Assembly (NCBI RefSeq): GCF_017303055.1
Contig: NZ_JAEKJT010000010.1
Location: forward strand, 1 to 64,000
Direction: 5' to 3'
Source of the DNA: Halomonas litopenaei
GTDB taxonomy: Bacteria > Pseudomonadota > Gammaproteobacteria > Pseudomonadales > Halomonadaceae
DNA length: 64,000 nt
A model generated the notes under the pieces. That model was not told the origin of the DNA. It made no database searches and saw nothing but the letters and a program-made list of their open reading frames with translations. Of the stretch, positions 26,797 to 35,513 are shown piece after piece; position 1 is the stretch's first letter, and each line of letters starts with the position of its first letter. The translations under genes were made by a program, and so were the position numbers.

Positions 26797-27422
26797 CAGG
26801 CAGACAAGCGCTGCCCAGATGCATGTCACTCGTGCAAGCAATGCTGCCACCCGTCTAGAGAACATCTTTGCGCATGCTGCGGTATCACCTTCTCCAAATG
26901 GGCATCGCTACCACCCTCTTCGGCCGGTTTCTCCTGCCGGCCCTTGCGTTCCTTTCTTCGCCGCATTCTGCTACTTCTGACCACCTGACCATGGGACTAT
27001 TCCGCCCCTTCCCTGCCTTTCCTATAACGTATAGCCGATGCTATAGGTCTTTGTTTTAGCTTAATCTTGCAGCCTTGGTAAAGAGTTGCATCCTGTCAAC
27101 AAGACGCTAATATCCCATGCAATGTCGCTATGGCAGTGATAGCCGAAAGGCGCGTGTCTGAGTCATTTTTTCCGATGACGTTGTTGGACGGGCTTGTGCT
27201 ATCGGGCTTTCTTAAAGGGCGCTTCTCAAGTGGCTTTCGTCAGCGAGCATGACTCACAACGCGTCATCGCAGACATCAGCAGAGGCCATAGGCACTGAAA
27301 GCGCGACGATACTGGAGTTTTAACAACGGTCATGGCCGCCATCACACAGCTGCCATTCTGCCCATAAAAAGCACGATAACGTTGCCATCATTTACCACAG
27401 TCACTGCTATTAAAGAGTCACC
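26797..27422 (+). other. Long upstream region of mntP with a MntR-like palindrome
   Basis: No protein gene is supported in these 626 bp. The one clear element is the 16-bp palindrome at 27030-27045 (listed separately). Between it and mntP lie possible RNA hairpins such as GCC-GAAA-GGC at about 27142-27151 and GTCAT/ATGAC arms around 27162-27179. I looked for the yybP-ykoY manganese riboswitch and did not find its conserved core. The region may be a long untranslated leader or hold a small RNA. Confidence 0.4.
27030..27045. promoter_or_regulatory. Candidate MntR-type operator (TATAGC-N4-GCTATA)
   Basis: TATAGCCGATGCTATA is a perfect palindrome resembling the enterobacterial MntR box, whose core is CATAGC-N4-GCTATG. 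It lies 377 bp upstream of the manganese exporter gene. The link to manganese control rests on this resemblance and the downstream gene. Confidence 0.45.
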
Positions 27423-28004
27423 ATGAATCCGACCTCCACCCTGCTGCTGGCTTTCTCCCTGTCGTCAGATGCCTTCGCCGCGTCTGTCAGCAAAGGGGCC
27501 TGCGTGCGACGGCTGCGTTTTATCGTGGCCCTGCAGACAGGGTTGATGTTCGGCCTGGTGGAGGCCACCACCCCGATTATCGGCTGGATGCTCGGTTCCA
27601 GCGCTCATGAGACCATTCGGGACTGGGATCATTGGATCATCTTCTTCCTGCTGCTGGCCCTTGGTGGAAAGATGATCCAGAGCGGCTTGATGCCCAGGGC
27701 AAAGGACTGTGCCAGCTGCGACTGCGGCGCCACCACTGACCGTACCCGCTGGTGGCTGATCATCGCGACCGCCGTCACCACCAGCCTCGACGCCATGGCC
27801 GTCGGTGTCGGCCTGGCCTTTATGGAAGCCAATATCTGGATCACCGCATTGACGATAGGCGCGGCCACAACGCTGATGGCGACCTTGGGCATGCTGTTAG
27901 GTCGCAAGCTCGGCAAGGCCGTTGGCCCACGAGCAGAAATTATCGGCGGCCTGGTACTGATCGGCATCGGTGCAACGACCCTGCACCATCACTTACTGGG
28001 ATAA
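27423..28004 (+). CDS. mntP: Manganese efflux pump MntP
   Basis: About 193 residues with six membrane helices in two halves, inner membrane. The two family motifs are present: SLSSDAFAASVSKGA in the first half and VTTSLDAMAVGVGLAFM in the second (the D-A-hydrophobic-A-V pairs that line the Mn2+ path), with the EATTPIIGW and PRAEIIGGLVLIGIG segments. A CDCGATTD cytoplasmic loop with three Cys (CASCDC) is noteworthy and could bind metal. The start follows AAAGAG. It protects against excess manganese. A single-gene unit with a long upstream region. Confidence 0.93.
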   Translation: MNPTSTLLLAFSLSSDAFAASVSKGACVRRLRFIVALQTGLMFGLVEATTPIIGWMLGSSAHETIRDWDHWIIFFLLLALGGKMIQSGLMPRAKDCASCDCGATTDRTRWWLIIATAVTTSLDAMAVGVGLAFMEANIWITALTIGAATTLMATLGMLLGRKLGKAVGPRAEIIGGLVLIGIGATTLHHHLLG

Positions 28005-28380
28005 CGTCCCGCTTGGCCGAAACAGTGGCATGGGAAACCCTGCATAAATGCCTGCTCCGCCGATTCGCTGTTTTTAGCTGAGGCCGTACCGGCCATCCGT
28101 CAAAGCGAATGTCGTAGCCCTGGTCACAACAGAGCACCGGGTGCCTGGAAGGCTTTTGGTCGTGGCCTAACTGCCTTTTTTCGCTGGCTCAGTGATCCTG
28201 CAGTACCTATCTAGTCTCCCTCTAGTCTCTCGCTAATCACTCACTCGTCCCGAGCTCGCCCCTCACTAGCCCCGCGCTCGCCCCGCCCTCTTCCACAAAG
28301 AAGCCAAATCAGCACAGGTTGCGCACGCCAAGGCGCGGTTTCTCGATACTCTGCTGTGAGATACCGCTAGGTCTGAGTCT
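28005..28380. other. 376-bp spacer between mntP and the lipoprotein gene
   Basis: I see no gene here. The stretch around 28205-28295 is pyrimidine-rich with repeated CTAGTCTC and CTCGCCCC-like elements. No convincing hairpin terminator follows mntP. Confidence 0.4.
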
Positions 28381-30108
28381 GTGCTATTTCACCCAATACG
28401 ACAGATCAAGGCCTTGCTGATACCCCAACGGTGGATCCGCAAGGCTATCCCACGACTTTCTCCCCTTCCGGTTATTCTGTCGGCAGGCCTGCTGTCAGGC
28501 TGCGCCAGCTCGTCGCCTGAGCGACAACCGCAACAGGCTTACTATCCTTCGGTGCCCCCTGCACAGGCCAGCGCGTCAGAGTCCGAGCAGGTTGTATCCG
28601 CATCGCTGTCAACCTCGGCCCTTTCTCCCTCGGCCCTGTCACCCTCGGCCCTGGCATCACCATCCTTAGCATCGCCTGCCCTGTCATCATCGGCTCACGC
28701 CTCTTCGACGCTGGTCAGCCAGTCCGTCGCTCGTATGGCCAGCGCCAGCCTGGTCTCCCAGGGAGTCGATGTCGCCCACACCGTTGGTGTCGATCGCCTC
28801 AGCATGGGGGCGCAGCAGGCTGTGCATAGCTCGGCTGACTATCTGGAAAGCTCACTTGATGTTATCGACAGCGCGGTGGATACCCTGGCGTCACTTCCCC
28901 TGCTGCACCGCTTTGATGATCGGATCACCCGCGTACTGTCACTGGATCGCTACGGCCGACGTATCGGGCATGCCTTGGGATTCAGGGAACAGGACCTCTA
29001 TCTCGCCGAACAGCAAGGACGTCTGGAGCGCTCACTCACCGCCCAGGTGGCAGACGTGCTACAGGCCGGACTGGAGCCTTTCCTGATCACTACCGACTCG
29101 CTGTTGCTGCCCGGACTGGCAGCAGACCTGCTCGTGGCAGGTGGAGACGCCCTAAAGGAGGGAAGTGGCAGCGTGCTGAGCCGCACCGGCGAATGGGTCA
29201 GCCTGGCAGGTATCGTCCTGGGAGGACAGCACAATGATAACGGTCTCGCCGGCGTCGCAGCCCGCAGCGTGTCGCGTCATAGCGGTATTCCCAGGCTGGA
29301 TGAGCAAGCCGTCATCGGCCTGGTGGACAGCGTCGGCAGTGACGACAAAAGTACGCTTGCGGCTACCGCGCTGCTGGGGCGCACCACCTTGAGCAATACC
29401 CTGGCGGTCGAACTGACGGGAATGAACCGTGATATTGGGGGCCAGCTGTCGCGGCCCAGTCAGCGACTACAGGATAGCGTCACGGACACGCTTGCCCCCG
29501 CACAGCAGCTGGGTGAGCTGGCGACCAGCCTGACCTCGATCATCGACGAGACGCAGACCACGCTTCACGGTATCCAAGGTCTCGTCGACGAAAGCCGTGA
29601 CGTGTCGAGACGCCTGGACGGCCTGCCCCTGTCCAGCTCACTCAGCGACGGCGTCACGCTGTTAGGTCAGCTCGACGGCCGGCTAAGCTCCACCGGCCAG
29701 ACGGTTCTGCCAACCGTCAGCACCGTCGCTGAAGGCCTGGCCTGGGCCGATGCCAGCACCCGGCAGCTGGCTCAGCGAGCGGGCGGTAGCCTGGCGCCGA
29801 TCACCGACGCCCACATGGCAGGCGTTGAACGTCTGACGAACACCGTGATTCAGGCGCCCATGGCGGCTCGTCCGGTCGATGAACTCAGTGATGCCGTGCT
29901 GTCACTGGGTGACGGCATGGGCCTTGCCCCCATCGCCGCTGGGCTCGACTGGGTCATGGTAGTGCCAATACTTGGACTCGGGAGCTCGACAGGGAGCAAT
30001 AGCACTGCCGGTACCCACTTTACTGGCGAACAGCTTGATGAGAACCAGTCCCCTCGCGCTTTCGGCAGCCGCACCCTACTCGGCTCCCGCGCTGACCAGA
30101 TGCCCTGA
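28381..30108 (+). CDS. Ser/Ala-rich predicted lipoprotein, unknown function
   Basis: About 575 residues from a GTG at 28381. The N-terminus is basic, then LSPLPVILSAGLLSGC forms a lipoprotein signal with the lipid-accepting Cys in LLSGC near residue 41. Residues 75-110 are a low-complexity linker of SALSPSALSPSALASPSLAS type. The rest is mainly amphipathic helix with repeated Asp/Ser/Leu patterns (SADYLESSLDVIDSAVDTLASL; VTDTLAPAQQLGELATSLTS; SDGVTLLGQLDGRLSS), suggesting a long helical or coiled surface protein. A hydrophobic VMVVPILGLG lies near the C-terminus. I do not recognise the family. The ribosome site is weak, so the start is tentative. Confidence 0.75.
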   Translation: MLFHPIRQIKALLIPQRWIRKAIPRLSPLPVILSAGLLSGCASSSPERQPQQAYYPSVPPAQASASESEQVVSASLSTSALSPSALSPSALASPSLASPALSSSAHASSTLVSQSVARMASASLVSQGVDVAHTVGVDRLSMGAQQAVHSSADYLESSLDVIDSAVDTLASLPLLHRFDDRITRVLSLDRYGRRIGHALGFREQDLYLAEQQGRLERSLTAQVADVLQAGLEPFLITTDSLLLPGLAADLLVAGGDALKEGSGSVLSRTGEWVSLAGIVLGGQHNDNGLAGVAARSVSRHSGIPRLDEQAVIGLVDSVGSDDKSTLAATALLGRTTLSNTLAVELTGMNRDIGGQLSRPSQRLQDSVTDTLAPAQQLGELATSLTSIIDETQTTLHGIQGLVDESRDVSRRLDGLPLSSSLSDGVTLLGQLDGRLSSTGQTVLPTVSTVAEGLAWADASTRQLAQRAGGSLAPITDAHMAGVERLTNTVIQAPMAARPVDELSDAVLSLGDGMGLAPIAAGLDWVMVVPILGLGSSTGSNSTAGTHFTGEQLDENQSPRAFGSRTLLGSRADQMP

Positions 30109-30278
30109 GACGCATTGCTCCCTCTAGCCGAGTCCCCCGCGTCCCAAACACCAGGTTCCGTCCGGTCTGACGAGCACTGATGCTAGAGCTTGCGGCAGCG
30201 ACGACGGGGCGACCAACATCGTTTAAGCGTAGCCCGCTGACGCTCTATGCAGGCCAGACTCCTGGAGATTGGCACAGC

Positions 30279-31553
30279 CTATATCAGCCCTCTCCAAGGC
30301 GAGTGACTCACAGCGCTAGCCGGCGTCGGCGCCAGCGGCAGCAAGGGCAGCAGGGTCGCCTGGAAGGCGTGGTAGATGTCCGGCTTGCCCTCTGGCCAGT
30401 AGCGCGCACGGGGCTGGCTGCTCTCGTCGAGTTCGTGAATCCAGCCACCCCGCTGGTGATCGATGATGTGGCGATCGATGTAGGCCCACCAGGTGGCGTA
30501 CCAGTCGGCGTACTGCTGACGCCCGGTGCGCACCAGCAACGCATGCGCCGCTCCGACCGCCTCGCTGGTGACCCAGTGGCGGCGGGCGGTGATCACCGGT
30601 CGCTTGTCCCAGTCCAGCGTGTAGACAAAGCCCGGCTGTCTATCGGCCTGCCAGCCGTACTTGGCGGCGGCGGCAAACAGCCCTTCAGCGTCTTGCAGCA
30701 ACCAGGCCGGCGCGGGCCGTCCGTGCCTGAGGCACGACGCTTCGAGGTTGAGCAACAGGCGCGACCATTCCAACGAGTGACCGGGCGTCAGCCCGAAGGG
30801 CCGAAACTGGTCGGCGGGCAGGTCCTTGTGAAAGTCGTAGAGCACCGTCATCTGGCGATCGAAGTGCTCGGGGACCAGGTAGTCGTGCTCGCGGGCATGG
30901 GTGTGAATAAAACGCTCGGCAATGGCCACGGCACGATCAAGCCAGCGTGTCTCTCCGGTAGCGTCACATAGCGCCAGATAGGCCTCCACCGAGTGCATGT
31001 TGCTGTTGGCACCGAGATAGTCGTCAAGCGCCGTCCAATCTCGCTCATAGCTTTCCAGACACAACCCCATGCTGTCCGACCAGAAGTGGCGATCGATGAC
31101 GTCGATGGCCCGATCCAGCAGCTCGCGGGTGTCATCACTGCCCATCGCCATGTGCGCCGACGACGCGGCCAGGGCGACGAAGGCGTGGGTGTAGGCGTGC
31201 TTGATAGTCGGTGCACCGGGCACCAGCTGTCCCTGGTACCAGCCTCCATATTGCTCGTCAGCAAGCTGCCAGAGCCCAGCAATGCCGCGCTCCACCTTGG
31301 TACGGGCGAAGGGCACGCCAAGGCGGTGGGCAAGTGAAAACACATGGGTGAGTCGAGCCGTTTGCAGGGTCGTTACCGGCCGCGAGGCATCCAGCTTACC
31401 TGTGACATCGAGCCAGCCGTAGCCTCCCTGCGGGTGTTCGGCGGCAGCGCCGAATTCGAGCAGTCGCATCCCAGTCTTGGCGAGCCAGCGTCGATGTTCA
31501 TCCGTGCGCAACAGACAGTCATCCGGTGCAGCAATGTAAGTGGGGTGTGGCAT
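30279..31553 (-). CDS. AGE-family sugar epimerase/isomerase (mannose/aldose isomerase-like)
   Basis: About 424 residues of the N-acylglucosamine 2-epimerase superfamily ((alpha/alpha)6 barrel). Visible marks: RLTHVFSLAHRLG, KHAYTHAFVALAASS, NSNMHSVEAYLALCDATGE (conserved N-x-x-MHxxEA), GLTPGHSLEWSRLLL (PGHxxEW with catalytic-type His), and RHWVTSEAVGAAH with FQATLLPL. Bacterial members interconvert mannose and fructose or related aldoses and ketoses. GGAGG precedes the ATG. It is divergent from the GntR gene of a TRAP-uxuB-uxuA cluster, so its sugar or uronate is probably fed to, or derived from, that pathway. Confidence 0.87.
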   Translation of the reverse strand: MPHPTYIAAPDDCLLRTDEHRRWLAKTGMRLLEFGAAAEHPQGGYGWLDVTGKLDASRPVTTLQTARLTHVFSLAHRLGVPFARTKVERGIAGLWQLADEQYGGWYQGQLVPGAPTIKHAYTHAFVALAASSAHMAMGSDDTRELLDRAIDVIDRHFWSDSMGLCLESYERDWTALDDYLGANSNMHSVEAYLALCDATGETRWLDRAVAIAERFIHTHAREHDYLVPEHFDRQMTVLYDFHKDLPADQFRPFGLTPGHSLEWSRLLLNLEASCLRHGRPAPAWLLQDAEGLFAAAAKYGWQADRQPGFVYTLDWDKRPVITARRHWVTSEAVGAAHALLVRTGRQQYADWYATWWAYIDRHIIDHQRGGWIHELDESSQPRARYWPEGKPDIYHAFQATLLPLLPLAPTPASAVSHSPWRGLI

Positions 31554-31645
31554 GGCGTCCTCCAGGGTGACGAATAAAGGCGGCGTGACGAGATGAGACC
31601 AAAGTGCTATACGTCCAGGCCTGACATCGCGTTCTCGCTATCCTA

Positions 31646-31668
31646 GTATGACTACCATACAAGTCATA
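31646..31668. promoter_or_regulatory. Candidate GntR operator with overlapping dyads
   Basis: GTATG-N5-CATAC (31646-31660) overlaps TATGACT-N8-AGTCATA (31647-31653 and 31662-31668). The site sits in the 189-bp region between the divergent isomerase and GntR genes and has the dimensions of a FadR/GntR-type operator. Binding is inferred. Confidence 0.5.
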
Positions 31669-31742
31669 TCAGACCAAAGCTCAAAGGCCGGACGCCTCAG
31701 AAGCGACAGGGCTGAAACGCTAAACGACAGGTAGGAGCCCCC

Positions 31743-32459
31743 ATGCTGACCCCCGCAATCGCTGAACTCTGGGAACAGGATGCTGCTGGTGGATCGGTGC
31801 GTCAGCGACTTTATCGTGTGCTACGACTCGCCATCATCCGGATGCAATTCGCCCCTGGGCAGGCGCTGTCCGAGAAGGAGATCTCCGATGCCTTCTCCGT
31901 CAGCCGTCAGCCAGTGCGCGAAGCCTTCATTCGCCTGTCTGAAGCAGGCCTGGTCGACGTTCGCCCACAGCGCGGCACTTACGTTGTGGGCATCTCGCAG
32001 AAATCGGTGCGCGAAGCACGCTTCGTCAGAGAGGCAGTGGAAACAGCGGTCAGCGTCTCTGCCGCCAAGCAAGGGCTCACCGACAAGGTGATCTATGAGC
32101 TGCGAGACCTGATCGAGCGCCAGGTACGCTGCGCCAGCAGCGGACAGTATGACCAATTCTTCATTCTCGACGAGGACTTTCACCGCGTGCTCGCACTTGG
32201 TGCCGGACACGAAACCGCCTGGCGCGTCATCGAAGAGGTCAAGGCTCAGCTCGACCGGGTGCGCTACCTCAGTGTGCCCGACACCACTCCCTTCGAGAAG
32301 CTGGTTCAGCAACACGCCGATATCGTCGATGCCATCGAACGAAGAAATGAGGACGAAGCCCGCCAGGCCATGCTGGTGCATCAGAGTGAGATTCTCATCT
32401 CCCTGCCCCAGATGGTGCAGCGTTTCTCGTCGATCTTCGAGGACACCCACAGCAGCTAG
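31743..32459 (+). CDS. GntR/FadR-family regulator of the hexuronate/aldonate cluster
   Basis: About 238 residues: winged helix-turn-helix (FAPGQALSEKEISDAFSVSRQPVREAFIRL, wing PQRGTYV) and an FCD effector domain (FILDEDFHRVLALGAGHETAW; VQQHADIVDAIERRNEDEARQAM with metal-binding His/Asp). TAGGAG precedes the ATG. It heads the run GntR, dctP, dctQ, dctM, uxuB, uxuA on the same strand and is divergent from the AGE isomerase. FCD-GntR regulators such as UxuR and ExuR respond to uronates, which fits. Confidence 0.9.
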   Translation: MLTPAIAELWEQDAAGGSVRQRLYRVLRLAIIRMQFAPGQALSEKEISDAFSVSRQPVREAFIRLSEAGLVDVRPQRGTYVVGISQKSVREARFVREAVETAVSVSAAKQGLTDKVIYELRDLIERQVRCASSGQYDQFFILDEDFHRVLALGAGHETAWRVIEEVKAQLDRVRYLSVPDTTPFEKLVQQHADIVDAIERRNEDEARQAMLVHQSEILISLPQMVQRFSSIFEDTHSS

Positions 32460-32594
32460 TTATCGACCCGGCAGACGCCTCTCATGGGCAAGGGCCACTC
32501 GGCCTCTGTCCTGCGGCCTGCCGGGCCACTCCCCCGGAAACAACAGCAACGACAACACCAGAAGCGACAACAACAAGCAACAAGGAGACGCCAC

Positions 32595-33563
32595 ATGCTC
32601 AAGAAGTCTGTCATTCTCGCCGCTGCCGTCCTCAGCAGCACCCAGGCGCTGGCGGCCTACGAACTGAACCTGTCCACCGCCCAGAGCAGCCAGGACCCCA
32701 TGGTCAAGGCGATGGAAAACGCCGCCGAACGAATCGAACAAAGAAGCGACGGCGAAGTCACCCTGAACATCTTCTCCAGCAGCCAACTCGGCGCCGACAA
32801 CGACATGATCGAGCAGATCCGCAACGGCGCCAACATCGCGGTACTGACGGACGCTGGCCGCCTGTCCGAGTTTCAACCCGAGCTCGGGATCCTGGCTGCG
32901 CCCTACCTGGTCGATAGCCACGAGGACTACGACCGCATCACCTCTTCCGAGCCCTACCTCGAGTGGGTCGAGCTGCTGGCGGAAAACACCGGCATGCGCC
33001 TGATGAACTACAACTGGTTCCAGGGCACCCGCCAGATGTTCACCCAGATGCCGATCGAAGGTCCCGAGGACCTGGAAGGTGTGCGCGTCCGCACCATCAA
33101 CTCCCCGGGCTGGATCAAGACCATCGAGGGCATGGGTGCGACCCCGGTTCCGCTGCCCTGGTCGGAAATCTACTCGGCCATCCAGCTCGGCACCATCGAC
33201 GGCGCCGAGGCCCAGTTGACCGGCGCCCACGGCCTGCGGCTTCAGGAAGTGACCAGTAACGTCACCCTGACCAATCACATCCACTTGATGACGGGCCTGC
33301 TGGTCTCCGAGCGCTGGTATCAGGAGCTACCCGACGAACTGCGCACCATGCTCGACGAAGAGCTCAAGAAGGCCGGCGACGAGGCCACCCAGATGACGGT
33401 CGACGCCCAGGCCGATGTGCGCAAGGAAATGGAAGAGGCCGGCGTCGAGTTCGCCGAGGTCGATACCGAACGATTCAGCAGTCAAATGCAGGCGGTCTAC
33501 GACGACATGGGCTGGACCGATTTGCGCGAGCAACTCGCGCCTGTGCTCAGCGCCGGCGAGTAA
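32595..33563 (+). CDS. TRAP transporter substrate-binding protein (DctP family), uronate cluster
   Basis: About 322 residues. The signal peptide is MLKKSVILAAAVLSSTQALA with cleavage before AYELN. The DctP core includes the NIFSSSQLGADNDMIEQI segment, GVRVRTINSPGW (carboxylate-binding Arg) and SAIQLGTIDGAEAQL. The ATG at 32595 is fixed by AAGGAGACGCC although the frame is open from 32484. The frame continues directly with dctQ and dctM, so this is a complete TRAP system. Given uxuB and uxuA downstream, the ligand is predicted to be a hexuronate or aldonate. Confidence 0.92.
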   Translation: MLKKSVILAAAVLSSTQALAAYELNLSTAQSSQDPMVKAMENAAERIEQRSDGEVTLNIFSSSQLGADNDMIEQIRNGANIAVLTDAGRLSEFQPELGILAAPYLVDSHEDYDRITSSEPYLEWVELLAENTGMRLMNYNWFQGTRQMFTQMPIEGPEDLEGVRVRTINSPGWIKTIEGMGATPVPLPWSEIYSAIQLGTIDGAEAQLTGAHGLRLQEVTSNVTLTNHIHLMTGLLVSERWYQELPDELRTMLDEELKKAGDEATQMTVDAQADVRKEMEEAGVEFAEVDTERFSSQMQAVYDDMGWTDLREQLAPVLSAGE

Positions 33564-33623
33564 CCCCCCCTTCGATACCAAGCGTCCACCGCTGCCGACT
33601 TCGGCAGCGGCTGGGGAGGCCAC

Positions 33624-34115
33624 ATGTGGAAGCTCTATGACACTTTCGAGGAGTGGCTGGCCGTCGTGCTGCTGTTTCTCACCGCGGCCAGCATCCTGTT
33701 CAGCGCCACCACCCGGGCCATGGGCAACCCCATGCTCGGCGGCGCTGAACTGGCCCAGCTGTTCTTTATCTGGGCCTGCATGTTTGGTGCAGATATCACC
33801 CTGAAGAAGGGAGGCCAGATCCGGGTCGATGCCCTGCTGACCCGGCTGCCCCGGTCGGGCCAGTGGCTGGCGAATCTGGTGACGGTGGGCCTGATGATCG
33901 TCTTTCTGGCTTGCCTGGCACGCTATGGCTTCTCGTTGGCGTTTTCCAACTGGCAGCGTCCCCTCGGCTTTGCCGGGATCAGCTACGGCTATGTGACGCT
34001 GGCATTGCCCGTAGGTGCCGTACTGATGATCGTCTCGCTGATCAGGCGGCTTGCCTCGGTGGGCATTGTTCAGGCGCTGGAGCCCGACAGCGACCAGCAG
34101 GAGCAACTTCTGTGA
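33624..34115 (+). CDS. TRAP transporter small permease (DctQ family)
   Basis: About 163 residues with four hydrophobic segments (WLAVVLLFLTAASILFS; LAQLFFIWACMFGADITLKKGGQIRVD; LANLVTVGLMIVFLACLARYG; YGYVTLALPVGAVLMIVSL). The A-x3-KKGGQIRVD loop is the DctQ signature (usually KxGxHIxVD). GGGGAGG precedes the ATG. It overlaps the dctM start by 4 bp (GTGA), so the two membrane subunits are translationally coupled. Confidence 0.9.
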   Translation: MWKLYDTFEEWLAVVLLFLTAASILFSATTRAMGNPMLGGAELAQLFFIWACMFGADITLKKGGQIRVDALLTRLPRSGQWLANLVTVGLMIVFLACLARYGFSLAFSNWQRPLGFAGISYGYVTLALPVGAVLMIVSLIRRLASVGIVQALEPDSDQQEQLL

Positions 34116-35401
34116 CGACACTCGCCATTCTGATTCTCGGCCTGGTACTGATGGCCATCGGCATGCCGGTCGCCTTCGCCATCGGCATGGCCGGTTTTAC
34201 CTATTTCCTGTTGCCCGAGACCTTCCTGCCGACCAGTACGGCGGTACAGCGGATCGTCTCGGCCAGTCAGTCCTTTCCGCTGCTGGCGGTGCCGCTGTTC
34301 ATCCTGATCGGGCACCTGATGAACGCCAGCGGCATCACCCCACGCCTGCTGCGCCTGGCCACCCTGCTGACCGGCTGGATGACCGGCGGTCTGGCCCAGT
34401 CGAGCCTGGCCCTGAGCGCCATGATGGGCGGCATTTCCGGCTCGGCAGTGGCTGATGCGGCGATGCAGTCCCGGGTGCTGGGCGGCAACCTGATCGCGCG
34501 GGGCTATTCGCCTGGCTTTACCGCTGCCCTTTTGTCCATCGGCGGCCTGATCACCGCCACCATTCCGCCGAGTATCGGCCTGATCATTTACGGCTTCCTC
34601 GGAGAGGTGTCCATCGGCCGGCTATTCATCGCTGGTGTGGTGCCGGGCATCCTGTTGCTGGTAGCGCTGATGATCGCCACCAGCGTGATGTCGCACCGGC
34701 GCGGCTATGTGCCTGAACTCGAGACGTCACCGTCGCTGGCCGAAGTCTGGCAGGCGACCAGGAGCAGCATCTGGGCGCTGCTGTTTCCCGTTTGGCTGCT
34801 GGTGGGCATCCGCTATGGCCTGTTCACCCCGTCCGAGGCCGGCGCCTTCGCCATCGTCTATGCCATCGTGGTGGGCTGCTTCATCCACCGGGAGCTGACC
34901 CTGTCGTCGATCATCGATGCCTTCCGTGCCGGTGTCCGCGACGTCGGCATGATCATGCTGATCATCATGTTCTCCGGCGCCATCAGCTACGTGGTGTCCT
35001 TCGAGCGGGTGCCGCAGACCATCACCGAGGTCACCCTCGGGGTGTTCGAAAGCCCCACCACCCTGCTGCTGGTGCTGTCGCTGTTGCTGATCGTGCTGGG
35101 CATGCTGCTGGAGGCGACGGTGGTCGTCATGCTGCTGGCGCCCATCCTGGTTCCGGTGATCAAGGCCGCCGGCATCGACCCGGTGCACTTTGGCCTGCTG
35201 ATGATGACGCTGGTGACCTTCGGCGGCATGACGCCACCCGTCGGGGTGTCGATGTACACCGTGTGCGGCATCCTGCGCTGCTCGTTCATTGCCTACACCC
35301 GGGAAATGCTGCCCTTTGCCCTTGCCGTGTTCGCAGTGGTGCTGGCCATCATCTTCTTCCCGCAGATCGTGCTCTTCCTGCCCGACTATCTGATGGGGTA
35401 G
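34112..35401 (+). CDS. TRAP transporter large permease (DctM family)
   Basis: About 429 residues, the standard DctM length, with about 12 membrane segments. Marks: GMPVAFAIGMAGFTYFLLP, SFPLLAVPLFILIGHLMNASGI, MMGGISGSAVADAAMQSRVL (scoop-motif region), TATIPPSIGLIIYG, and FGGMTPPVGVSMYTVCGI near the C-terminus. The start is the GTG at 34112 that overlaps the dctQ stop and follows AGGAGC. It is the channel-like subunit of this Na+-driven importer. Confidence 0.92.
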   Translation: MTTLAILILGLVLMAIGMPVAFAIGMAGFTYFLLPETFLPTSTAVQRIVSASQSFPLLAVPLFILIGHLMNASGITPRLLRLATLLTGWMTGGLAQSSLALSAMMGGISGSAVADAAMQSRVLGGNLIARGYSPGFTAALLSIGGLITATIPPSIGLIIYGFLGEVSIGRLFIAGVVPGILLLVALMIATSVMSHRRGYVPELETSPSLAEVWQATRSSIWALLFPVWLLVGIRYGLFTPSEAGAFAIVYAIVVGCFIHRELTLSSIIDAFRAGVRDVGMIMLIIMFSGAISYVVSFERVPQTITEVTLGVFESPTTLLLVLSLLLIVLGMLLEATVVVMLLAPILVPVIKAAGIDPVHFGLLMMTLVTFGGMTPPVGVSMYTVCGILRCSFIAYTREMLPFALAVFAVVLAIIFFPQIVLFLPDYLMG

Positions 35402-35513
35402 CGGATGCACAAGAAACCAACTCAGCGGACGTATCAATCACCCGCATCACCCCATCGACCGAGCCCACGGGCTTTGCTCCGGGCCTATCTCCGGGACTGA
35501 GGTACACAACAAG

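Noticed and set aside
26797..27422. yybP-ykoY manganese riboswitch upstream of mntP
   Set aside because: The conserved GGGGAGUA and downstream core elements could not be found by eye on either strand, so only a MntR-like palindrome is listed.
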